Shown: in pieces, positions 16,757 to 23,797 of the stretch
Layout of the letters: each line of letters begins with the position of its first letter
Numbering within the stretch: the first letter of the stretch is position 1
NCBI GenBank assembly: GCA_025057135.1
Contig: JANWXY010000072.1
Span: forward strand, 1 to 35,120
DNA from: Bacteroidia bacterium
GTDB taxonomy: Bacteria > Bacteroidota > Bacteroidia > SpSt-205
Direction: 5' to 3'
Length of the DNA: 35,120 bases
Notes under the pieces: generated by a model
The model's database searches: none
Seen by the model: the letters and a program-made list of their open reading frames with translations, nothing else
Told to the model about the DNA's origin: nothing
Program-made: the position numbers and the translations under genes

Positions 16757-19700
16757 TCAGAAGTTTCGTCTAAGGCCTGCGATAAATGTCGCTTTGGTAA
16801 TGCGCCCTTCCTCAATAGGCCATGCTACCTCTACCGATATGGGCAGACCCATCACCTGAAACACGATACCTGTACCAAAGCTGGCAATAAATGGACTCTT
16901 CAGCGCTTGAACTGAAATAACCAGAGGAGGACGAAAGATGAACTCGGCATCTATGGGATTTTTCTGGGAGAAAGGATTACCTGTGGTCCAAGTGGTGCCG
17001 ATATAATAGCTGAGATACCAATCAAATCCATACACTTGACGAGAAGGGAGACGCATCTCCCGGCGCCATGCAAGCATAGGCATATGGACCTTCGCAGAAC
17101 CGAGAATAAGATTCCGACCCCGCCGAGCATGATATGGAAACCCAGGCACGAACGCATATTCTGTCAGAAAGTAGCCCACGGGCTCCGTAAGCAGAGGAAT
17201 CTGAGCACGGTTTTCAAATACATAGTTTATCCATTCAGGTACGCCGCCTAAGAGAAAATAACGCCCCCTTTGCCCACCAGCCACGGCTGTACCACCGAGG
17301 TGCAGGACCATGCGATTCAGAAGGGGCTGATACCGCTGGATATTGAGGTATGCCATAGGATAGCTCCACTGTCCCCGAGAGAAATAACCCTCCAAACGCA
17401 AAGCATTCTGCCAGCCTATCCAAGGAAAGCCTTCCCGTAAAGAGAGTTTGTCTTGGACTATCTGAATACCTCCCCCTAACCGCTGGGTTTGCGCAGAGAG
17501 ATTTTGCTCAGTCGTACGGCTGACATGATAACGGTTAGCGTACAAACCGACAACATAACCTTCTATCGTCCAGGCAGGGCTAATCGGATAGCGTATGCCT
17601 AATTTTCCCTGCCATGTCGTGATACGGAGGGTATGATTGTATCGCCGGGCGGGGAAATAGTGGCTCTGTTTATAGAGTTGGGCAAATGGCTGGAGGCGAC
17701 TCCTGTAGCGAGTATATGAGAGTACGAGTTCTGAGCTACGCAGGTCTATGTAGGGCGTCCATCTCACGCTCCATTCATGATCTCCCTGCCAATCTCTGGC
17801 GACCGCTGTGGTTTGCCATCCTAATCGCATCATAGGATGAAGCACAGGCTCCAAACGCAGTTCCCATAATCCCCAATGATAGGGAACTTTACTTATGAAG
17901 CGTGCGGTGGGGATGGGCTGAATCCGGTCTGCAGAAGGAAGCTCAAAAGTACGAGAACGCGACCTACGACGACGAGGACGAGATACCTCTTCATCAAACA
18001 GATAGAAGGGTTGGCGCCGCTGCCTGGGCGTATCAGAAGCCACCGTATCCTCAGGGAACCGGGGGATAGGCGGTGCATAAAATGCTACATACGTACCCTT
18101 GCGCTGTAATCGTAGCTGAATAACCTCCGCCGCACTTATAGGTGGAAAAATCGCACTCTGATTGAGAACATTTGAACGAGGAGCGCTGGCCAGGCGCATT
18201 TTTCCTCCCCTATATCGTAGAAAAAACACTCTCTCAGGAGAACTGCCCACCCACTGCTGGACACCTCCATAAGCCCATTCGCCTGCATAGGAGGTATCTT
18301 TGAGAAATGTCCAGGGATGGCCTCCATACATTATATCAGATACAGACGTGAGAGCGGAGTCATGTACAATCCATCCTCCATCTGTGGCGTAAAAAGAAGG
18401 GTACGACAGCGCCCTCCACTCGTTCTTTTCCAAACGAACGGGGCGTAACGGTTCCCAGAGGACCGATAGGGGAGATACCTTAGCGGTATCTGGCTGCCAC
18501 ATGGCATATAAGTCACTTTGCCAAATCTCAGGATACAAAAGGTCTCCTTTGGCCTGTGCGACTATGCGCAGGTTTCCCTGCGGCAAAGTGAGTGCATAGA
18601 CCTTGACGCTGCCATCAGGAGATAACCCCGAGAATAAAAGAGTACTTTCCCCCTGCCAAGCTATTCCCTGTACGGCCAATAAGGGCAGAGGGAATTGCTC
18701 GTATTTGCGGGTGAGAGGACTCCATCGCCTGAGGACCACCCTATCTTTTTCGTAGGTGGTCCAAACCAGAGACTTTTGGTTAGAAAAGCTCATGCTGAGA
18801 GCAGGGTCATAATACCCACTTCGCCACTGCCAGCTCCCTGGCAGCTCATATAAATTCCCATTTAGTCGCAGATAATACTGAACTCGCTGGTCCCTGAGAG
18901 TTGCGAAGGCTCGGGTCTCCCCATCAGAAGCCACCGCAGCGGCTATAATCCCACGCCGCTCCAGTTCCTCTTCTGAACGAAGCTCTGGCCCCTTCAAAGT
19001 ACCCAGAAAACTCTGCCACTTTTCCCATAGCTCCGTTTCCGACAAGTTGAGTGTGAGGTAAAGGGCTTCGCCGATACTGCGGGTTAAGCGGGTCATGTAC
19101 AATAGGTCCATCGTCTTTCGCTGCCCGTATGTACGGTATATCCAGAACCATATAGACTTATAGAGGCTCTTGTAGAAAGGTGAGGGCGAGGCCCGCCGTT
19201 CAACTATTTCTACAAAAGCCTCTTCCGGAATATCCTGCAGTCGGACAAGGTCCTCCCTAGTCCAGCCCTCTCCCCAGAAATAGCCGAAGCCCCGAAGGAA
19301 CCAGTCTGGCATATAAAGCAGCGCTCTATTTTGCATGCGTACCCCCTCAGAAAAGTATAACTGCTGAAGCAGTAGAACTGCTACTTCACTGCGTGTCAAG
19401 GCGGCGATTTGCGCTCTGGAGGGAAAGGGATATATAGACGCTATGGTCGGCGGTGGCATCAAGGCACCTCTATAGTCAGGCACGGGCGCCTGCGCCCAAC
19501 TCTGTGGTGAAGGGTACAAACGGATTATAATTTTAGCCTGCGGCTCAAACTCCAATAAACCCACCAACTCTCTATATGCATCGGCTCCCCACTGCCCGAC
19601 TTGCTCAGCCAGCCCCTCCGAGCCTTCTACATACCAAACTACTACTGGACCAACTTCTAACGCCTGCCAACTGCGCAGAGCAGGCTCATACCAGCTCTGC

Positions 19701-19765
19701 GCCCACAGCATTGCCAGAAAAATACCCGTTAGCCTCACCACTACCAAAATAAATCTAAAATCCAT
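16757..19765 (-). CDS. TolB-like outer-membrane protein (N-terminal peptidase-MA-like, beta-propeller, beta-barrel)
   Basis: This ~1000-residue protein has a signal peptide ending LWAQ. An N-terminal region (about 25-255) contains the MPDWFLRGFGYFWGEGW and SIWFWIYRTYGQRKTMDLLYMTR segments, typical of Bacteroidota proteins often labelled 'TolB-like'. Propeller-like repeats follow (about 265-560), then a basic linker (RPRRRRSRSR), then a beta-barrel-like C-terminus rich in aromatic strands, ending in Phe (FIAGLRRNF) as outer-membrane proteins do. The HExxH of active gluzincins is absent (the equivalent stretch reads TRSEVAVLLLQQ), so no peptidase activity is expected. A GTG at 19738 gives a compact signal peptide, MRLTGIFLAMLWAQ, and may be the real start. 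Function unknown. Confidence 0.8.
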   Translation of the reverse strand: MDFRFILVVVRLTGIFLAMLWAQSWYEPALRSWQALEVGPVVVWYVEGSEGLAEQVGQWGADAYRELVGLLEFEPQAKIIIRLYPSPQSWAQAPVPDYRGALMPPPTIASIYPFPSRAQIAALTRSEVAVLLLQQLYFSEGVRMQNRALLYMPDWFLRGFGYFWGEGWTREDLVRLQDIPEEAFVEIVERRASPSPFYKSLYKSIWFWIYRTYGQRKTMDLLYMTRLTRSIGEALYLTLNLSETELWEKWQSFLGTLKGPELRSEEELERRGIIAAAVASDGETRAFATLRDQRVQYYLRLNGNLYELPGSWQWRSGYYDPALSMSFSNQKSLVWTTYEKDRVVLRRWSPLTRKYEQFPLPLLAVQGIAWQGESTLLFSGLSPDGSVKVYALTLPQGNLRIVAQAKGDLLYPEIWQSDLYAMWQPDTAKVSPLSVLWEPLRPVRLEKNEWRALSYPSFYATDGGWIVHDSALTSVSDIMYGGHPWTFLKDTSYAGEWAYGGVQQWVGSSPERVFFLRYRGGKMRLASAPRSNVLNQSAIFPPISAAEVIQLRLQRKGTYVAFYAPPIPRFPEDTVASDTPRQRRQPFYLFDEEVSRPRRRRSRSRTFELPSADRIQPIPTARFISKVPYHWGLWELRLEPVLHPMMRLGWQTTAVARDWQGDHEWSVRWTPYIDLRSSELVLSYTRYRSRLQPFAQLYKQSHYFPARRYNHTLRITTWQGKLGIRYPISPAWTIEGYVVGLYANRYHVSRTTEQNLSAQTQRLGGGIQIVQDKLSLREGFPWIGWQNALRLEGYFSRGQWSYPMAYLNIQRYQPLLNRMVLHLGGTAVAGGQRGRYFLLGGVPEWINYVFENRAQIPLLTEPVGYFLTEYAFVPGFPYHARRGRNLILGSAKVHMPMLAWRREMRLPSRQVYGFDWYLSYYIGTTWTTGNPFSQKNPIDAEFIFRPPLVISVQALKSPFIASFGTGIVFQVMGLPISVEVAWPIEEGRITKATFIAGLRRNF
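19745..19752 (-). promoter_or_regulatory. Candidate -7 box TTATTTTG for the TolB-like gene
   Basis: TTATTTTG on the minus strand ends 6 nt before the GTG at 19738, the same sequence and spacing as in front of the GH1 gene at 33654. If used, translation would start at 19738, not at the ATG at 19765. Confidence 0.35.
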
Positions 19766-19778
19766 AAACAGAAGTTTC

Positions 19779-19786
19779 TACCTTTG
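19779..19786 (+). promoter_or_regulatory. -7 promoter box TACCTTTG for TPR gene
   Basis: A perfect TAnnTTTG match ends 4 nt (CGAC) before the ATG at 19791. Confidence 0.65.
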
Positions 19787-19790
19787 CGAC

Positions 19791-20522
19791 ATGCGCCTCA
19801 CTCTCGTGATGCTCCTATGCATAGGCGGGGCTTTTTCCCAGAAAAAATCCTCAAAATCTACCTCCACAACACCGACTGCCATCCCTCAGAAGATTCACGC
19901 TCAGGCAGTTCAGTATAATGATCCCATGACGCAAATTTTCGCCTTACATTGGCGGATAGCTTCGGAAGGGGATAGGTTTGGATTGCGAGATACTCTGGCT
20001 CAAGCATACTTTCAAGCTGGCATGTATCGCCAAGCTCTCGCAGTAGCCGAAGAGCTGCTTAAGGAACAGCCAAGAAATGCTGACTTAGCTGAGTTGCGGG
20101 CAGTTTCATATTTTTACTTGCAGGATGCTCGCGGCGCCCTGGATGCTTACGAAAAGCTCTACGAAATCACTCAGTCTCCCCTCCACCTATACCAGGTCAT
20201 CACGCTTCAGTTCAATTTGCAGCGTTATGGAGAATGCCAGGCAAATATAGACCGTATTTTGAATATACCTGAGTCCGAAAGGCTCTCTGTACGCATCTCT
20301 ACACCCGATGGTCAGACGCAAGAGGTGCCTCTCAGAGCCGCAGCGCTGAATGTTAGAGGTGTCCTCTTTCGCATCCAGAAAGAAGAGGCCCAAGCCCGAA
20401 AAGCATTTGAGGAAGCTCTCAAAATTTTCCCTAACTTTCTCTTAGCCAAAGGAAACTTAGAAGATATGTCGCGGGGAGAGCAGCAGCCTCAACCCTCCTC
20501 AAAACCGCAGGAGAAAAAATAA
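19791..20522 (+). CDS. Secreted/periplasmic tetratricopeptide-repeat protein
   Basis: This 243-residue protein has a signal peptide (MRLTLVMLLCIGGAFS, then Q), a Ser/Thr/Lys-rich linker, and TPR-like helical pairs: about 65-130 (LRDTLAQAYFQAGMYRQALA, LAELRAVSYFYLQDARGALD) and about 188-222 (LNVRGVLFRIQKEEAQARKA, FEEALKIFPNF). The tail is Gln/Pro/Lys-rich. TPRs serve as protein-docking scaffolds; no enzyme domain is present. A Cys in the signal region (about 10) does not form a clear lipobox. It is divergent from the TolB-like gene, and hldD with its own promoter follows, so it is probably a single-gene unit. Confidence 0.85.
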   Translation: MRLTLVMLLCIGGAFSQKKSSKSTSTTPTAIPQKIHAQAVQYNDPMTQIFALHWRIASEGDRFGLRDTLAQAYFQAGMYRQALAVAEELLKEQPRNADLAELRAVSYFYLQDARGALDAYEKLYEITQSPLHLYQVITLQFNLQRYGECQANIDRILNIPESERLSVRISTPDGQTQEVPLRAAALNVRGVLFRIQKEEAQARKAFEEALKIFPNFLLAKGNLEDMSRGEQQPQPSSKPQEKK

Positions 20523-20639
20523 AGACTCGCTCATATAGCTTCTCATGACCGCATAGCAGCGGAGGTAGAATGGACTCACGGGAGCTTTGGACGTTTAGGC
20601 GTCTCCTTTTCACTTGCTCTTTCCTCTATCTGCCCCCTT

Positions 20640-20647
20640 TACCTTTG
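20640..20647 (+). promoter_or_regulatory. -7 promoter box TACCTTTG for hldD
   Basis: A perfect TAnnTTTG match ends 5 nt (CAGCT) before the GTG at 20653. It lies inside the longer open frame beginning at 20614, so that upstream ATG is unlikely to be used. A weak stem (GACG/CGTC near 20590-20603) followed by TTTT may end the TPR transcript just upstream. Confidence 0.65.
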
Positions 20648-20652
20648 CAGCT

Positions 20653-21621
20653 GTGATAGTTATTACGGGTGCTGCAGGTTTCATAGGAAGCGCCTTAGTC
20701 GCCCACCTAAATGAACTCGGCATTACGGAGCTGACACTGGTAGATGACTTTTCCCGTCCGGAAAAGCGTCCAAATTGGCAAACAAAATCATACCGATTCC
20801 TCGTAGAACGCTCAGACTTATTTGATTGGCTATACGCATACCGTAGGGATGTACAGACTATTTTTCACCTTGGGGCACGCACTGACACAGCCCTGACGGA
20901 TGAAAAAGTCTTCCACGAACTAAATCTCACCTACTCCCAAAACTTATGGCGACTCGCCTGTGAATGGGACATCAGCTTTTTCTACGCTTCCAGTGCGGCG
21001 ACCTATGGTGATGGGGCATTAGGCTTTTCAGATGATGAAGAGATACTCCCCGCTCTCAAGCCCCTGAATCCATACGCTCAATCTAAGCATGCCTTTGACT
21101 TATGGGTCCGAAGTCAATCTTCTCGTCCAAGTCGCTGGGCAGGATTCAAGTTTTTCAATGTCTACGGACCTAACGAATACCACAAAGGCCGAATGGCAAG
21201 CGTCGTATGGCACGGATACAATCAAATACGCCATGAAGGGCGACTGCGACTATTTCGCTCCCATAGACCTGATTATCGGGATGGAGAACAGAAGCGGGAT
21301 TTTATCTATGTGAAAGACGCCGTAAAGGTACTCGCATACGCGCATCAAGCGTCCCTGCCGTCGGGAATATACAACTTAGGTACTGGTCAAGCGCGTTCAT
21401 TTTTAGACCTTGCCATGGCGCTTTTTTCAGCTATGGGGTACGAACCCAAAATAGATTTCATAGAAACGCCGGAGGCGATTCGAGCGAGCTATCAGTACTT
21501 CACTCAGGCGGAAATGTCCAAGCTGAGAGCGGCCGGTTACACGATGCCCTTTTACTCTCTGGAGGAGGGAGTAAAGGAATACGTGCAAGAATATCTCCTC
21601 CCTGAACCGCGAGTTTGGTAA
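20653..21621 (+). CDS. hldD: ADP-L-glycero-D-manno-heptose 6-epimerase
   Basis: HldD makes ADP-L-glycero-D-manno-heptose for the LPS inner core. The 322-residue extended SDR has the NADP-binding GAAGFIG (6-12), the family's YGD and catalytic Y141xxxK145 (NPYAQSKHAFD), and the diagnostic blocks FKFFNVYGPNEYHKGRMASV and LFRSHRPDYRDGEQKRDFIYVKD. The GTG start places the Rossmann strand (IVITGAAGFIG) at the N-terminus, as in the family, and the promoter box 5 nt upstream agrees. The tRNA cluster begins 24 nt after the stop. No other LPS genes are adjacent. Confidence 0.95.
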   Translation: MIVITGAAGFIGSALVAHLNELGITELTLVDDFSRPEKRPNWQTKSYRFLVERSDLFDWLYAYRRDVQTIFHLGARTDTALTDEKVFHELNLTYSQNLWRLACEWDISFFYASSAATYGDGALGFSDDEEILPALKPLNPYAQSKHAFDLWVRSQSSRPSRWAGFKFFNVYGPNEYHKGRMASVVWHGYNQIRHEGRLRLFRSHRPDYRDGEQKRDFIYVKDAVKVLAYAHQASLPSGIYNLGTGQARSFLDLAMALFSAMGYEPKIDFIETPEAIRASYQYFTQAEMSKLRAAGYTMPFYSLEEGVKEYVQEYLLPEPRVW

Positions 21622-21629
21622 TATCGCTG

Positions 21630-21637
21630 TATATTTG
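21630..21637 (+). promoter_or_regulatory. -7 promoter box TATATTTG for the tRNA cluster
   Basis: A perfect TAnnTTTG match lies 8 nt before the first base of tRNA-Ala(GGC), between the hldD stop and the tRNA. Confidence 0.6.
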
Positions 21638-21645
21638 CGCTCACT

Positions 21646-21718
21646 GGGGGGTTAGCTCAGTTGGTAGAGCGCCAGCATGGCATGCTGGAGGCCAGCGGTT
21701 CGACTCCGCTACCCTCCA
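21646..21718 (+). tRNA. tRNA-Ala (GGC)
   Basis: The 73-nt cloverleaf has acceptor GGGGGGT paired with ACCCTCC including the Ala identity pair G3:U70, D arm GCTC/GAGC, anticodon stem CCAGC/GCTGG with loop ATGGCAT (anticodon GGC), T arm AGCGG/CCGCT with TTCGACT, and discriminator A. CCA is not encoded. Confidence 0.96.
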
Positions 21719-21725
21719 CGCCCGC

Positions 21726-21798
21726 GGGGAGTTAGCTCAGATGGTAGAGCGCCAGAATCGCACTCTGGAGGTCAGCGGTTCGAATCCGCTACTCTCCA
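21726..21798 (+). tRNA. tRNA-Ala (CGC)
   Basis: The 73-nt cloverleaf has acceptor GGGGAGT paired with ACTCTCC, again with G3:U70, anticodon stem CCAGA/TCTGG with loop ATCGCAC (anticodon CGC), and T arm AGCGG/CCGCT. It is very similar to the tRNA 7 nt upstream and probably arose by duplication. CCA is not encoded. Confidence 0.95.
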
Positions 21799-21803
21799 CT
21801 GAC

Positions 21804-21893
21804 GGAGAGGTGCCGGAGTGGTCGAACGGGCACGACTGGAAATCGTGTACTCCGACAAAATCGGAGTCGGGGGTTCGAATCCCCCCCTCTCCG
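21804..21893 (+). tRNA. tRNA-Ser (GGA)
   Basis: The 90-nt class II tRNA has acceptor GGAGAGG/CCTCTCC, anticodon stem CACGA/TCGTG with loop CTGGAAA (anticodon GGA), a long variable arm (ACTCCGA...TCGGAGT), T arm GGGGG/CCCCC, and discriminator G. CCA is not encoded. Confidence 0.96.
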
Positions 21894-21911
21894 CTCCCCT
21901 TAAGTAAGCTC

Positions 21912-23696
21912 TCAAGGTCTTTTTCCTTCTATCCAGCTGCCGTATCCAGCTATATACGCCACCCAGTCATTCAGCCAGGGAGGCACTGTACTATCTCGCC
22001 GAGTATGCCAGGGGGCTTTTTCCCAGCGATATACTATAAGCTCCCCAGTAGAATTGCTCTGAACGACATGCTCTGGACCTACCGCCTGAAAAACCAGAGG
22101 AAATGGCTTCTGAGGTACCCATCTATTTGGGATCGGCGTCCATACGCTACGCCCCCACACGAGCACACTCTCAGGATAACCCACCGCCTCCAAAACGCTC
22201 GGTAAAATATCCATCTGACTCGCCAAAGTATCGGGCATCGGAAGGGTATCGCTCATCACATAGAAGCCTATCGGTATATGAAAAATTTGCGTAGAGCTAT
22301 AGGATTGCTGGGAAGGTCCTGTATGGTCCGCAGTAATGACAAATAAAGTTTTCCTTGCCCAAGCGGTAGTTTCTATACGAGCAAAAAACCGTTCCAGCGC
22401 CCAATCCGTATATCTAACAGCCCGGTGGATAGGATGTGTGCCAACCGGGAAACTATCCCGAAGGTGTGGAGGAATTGCATAGGGATGGTGTGAGCTTAGA
22501 GTAAATATCGTCGCAAAAAATGGTTGCGGTAGCTGCCCTATCTTATCTGCACAGAAGTATAAAAAGGGTTCATCCCAAATTCCCCACGTGCCATCATAGT
22601 CGCGATCTGGCTCAGGATACTCGTTCCGCCCGAAATAGTACGAGAATCCCGCCTGCTTTGCATAACTGTCCAAAGCCATGGTACCATTATTTCCCCCATG
22701 GAAAAAGGCTGTTTTATATCCCCAATTTCTCAGCATCTCGGGCAGACTATGACTTATTTGGCTGACATAGGGGGTAAAAATCAAGGGTTCCTCCCCCCAG
22801 GAGGGCATAGACGATAAGATAGCGGGAATACCCTCGGCTGAACGGCTATTCGTAGCAAAGCCCCATTTGACTGAACGACCTTTTCGCAAAAGGGAGGCTA
22901 AAAATGGAGCATATCCAGCATCTATGTATTCCTGAGAGAAACTCTCTAACACTAAAATAACCACATTATAGCGAGGAGCAAAGGCTCGGTTGGGGTCTGG
23001 AAGCCAGCGTCTGGGATAAGGAGGAGTTTGAGCGGGTCGATCGGGCCATACCGGCAAAGGGGGCTGTTCTAATGCGCGGACAAAAAAGAAGGTTGTATTC
23101 AGGACGAAAGGTGTGCAAGAAGGACAGCCCTCTATGGCGGCATCTACGACCAAAAGCGGCTTTAGACGCACTCCCCCACGCGCACTCACTGCCAAAATTG
23201 CGATTGTAGGCAGCCAGCCTATCCAGCGCAAACTTCCATTAGGTAGATTTGTAAAATGAAACACCCTGATAAGCCTGTATGCCCCTCCCACCAAAGCTGC
23301 CCAGAATACAAAGCCAAGTAAAAAGTCCCGAACATACTTTCCGAGCGCTGGGAGGGTATCTCGCCAAAAAGTGAGCATCTGAAGAAGCTCTGGACCAGAG
23401 CGGCGGTGTGTATAAGGGAAAAAACCTACATCTATTACCTCTAATGCAAAGGCAGGCAATAGGGCAGCTACCCAGACCCAATGGGCAGCTTTCGGGCGGC
23501 CGATGAGCAAGCACAGCCACATAGGCAAAGACAGCCATGTAGCCGCTACCCAATCTATACCCATCCCCCTCAGCCAAATCAGAAGATAATCAGCATCTTG
23601 AGCGAGAAATTCTTTATTCCACCATAAAAATGCCCCGCGTACTATCAGCAATCCAGCAAAGATTACTCCGTGATACGCCCAGCCTTGCAGCCACAC
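21912..23696 (-). CDS. LTA-synthase/sulfatase-family membrane phosphotransferase
   Basis: This 594-residue protein has about five N-terminal membrane helices (between residues 8 and 180) and an extracytoplasmic alkaline-phosphatase-superfamily domain (about 240-530). Motifs: NVVILVLESFSQEYI (metal ligand E251), ATNSRSAEGIPAILSSMPSW (nucleophile region, S284 or S286), FHGGNNGTM, and VITADHTGPS. Bacteroidota members of this family are thought to transfer phosphoglycerol- or phosphoethanolamine-like groups to envelope glycans; the substrate is unknown here. It starts with GTG, fixed by a TAGATTTG box 4 nt upstream, and is convergent with the tRNA cluster. Confidence 0.88.
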   Translation of the reverse strand: MWLQGWAYHGVIFAGLLIVRGAFLWWNKEFLAQDADYLLIWLRGMGIDWVAATWLSLPMWLCLLIGRPKAAHWVWVAALLPAFALEVIDVGFFPYTHRRSGPELLQMLTFWRDTLPALGKYVRDFLLGFVFWAALVGGAYRLIRVFHFTNLPNGSLRWIGWLPTIAILAVSARGGVRLKPLLVVDAAIEGCPSCTPFVLNTTFFFVRALEQPPLPVWPDRPAQTPPYPRRWLPDPNRAFAPRYNVVILVLESFSQEYIDAGYAPFLASLLRKGRSVKWGFATNSRSAEGIPAILSSMPSWGEEPLIFTPYVSQISHSLPEMLRNWGYKTAFFHGGNNGTMALDSYAKQAGFSYYFGRNEYPEPDRDYDGTWGIWDEPFLYFCADKIGQLPQPFFATIFTLSSHHPYAIPPHLRDSFPVGTHPIHRAVRYTDWALERFFARIETTAWARKTLFVITADHTGPSQQSYSSTQIFHIPIGFYVMSDTLPMPDTLASQMDILPSVLEAVGYPESVLVWGRSVWTPIPNRWVPQKPFPLVFQAVGPEHVVQSNSTGELIVYRWEKAPWHTRRDSTVPPWLNDWVAYIAGYGSWIEGKRP

Positions 23697-23700
23697 AGGG

Positions 23701-23708
23701 CAAATCTA
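23701..23708 (-). promoter_or_regulatory. -7 promoter box TAGATTTG for LTA-synthase-family gene
   Basis: A perfect TAnnTTTG match on the minus strand ends 4 nt (CCCT) before the GTG at 23696. Confidence 0.65.
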
Positions 23709-23739
23709 TATCCACCTCAATAAAACTGAGAGGGGTCCC

Positions 23740-23774
23740 AAAAAAGAAGCGAGGGGGTGAAACATCCCCCTCGC
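23740..23774 (-). terminator. Intrinsic terminator of the PKD adhesin gene
   Basis: Read on the minus strand, a perfect 9-bp GC-rich stem (GCGAGGGGG / CCCCCTCGC, arms 23766-23774 and 23749-23757, 8-nt loop) is followed by TTCTTTTTT. It sits 23 nt after the stop at 23798 and separates the adhesin from the next gene's promoter. Confidence 0.88.
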
Positions 23775-23797
23775 ATAGATAAGACCTTGGTAGTGGC

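Noticed and set aside
18924-19151. Frames antisense to or shifted within the TolB-like gene
   Set aside because: They are short, without motifs, and contained in a long supported frame.
21615-22205. 196-residue plus-strand frame through the tRNA cluster
   Set aside because: It translates three tRNAs and the antisense of the LTA-synthase-family gene.
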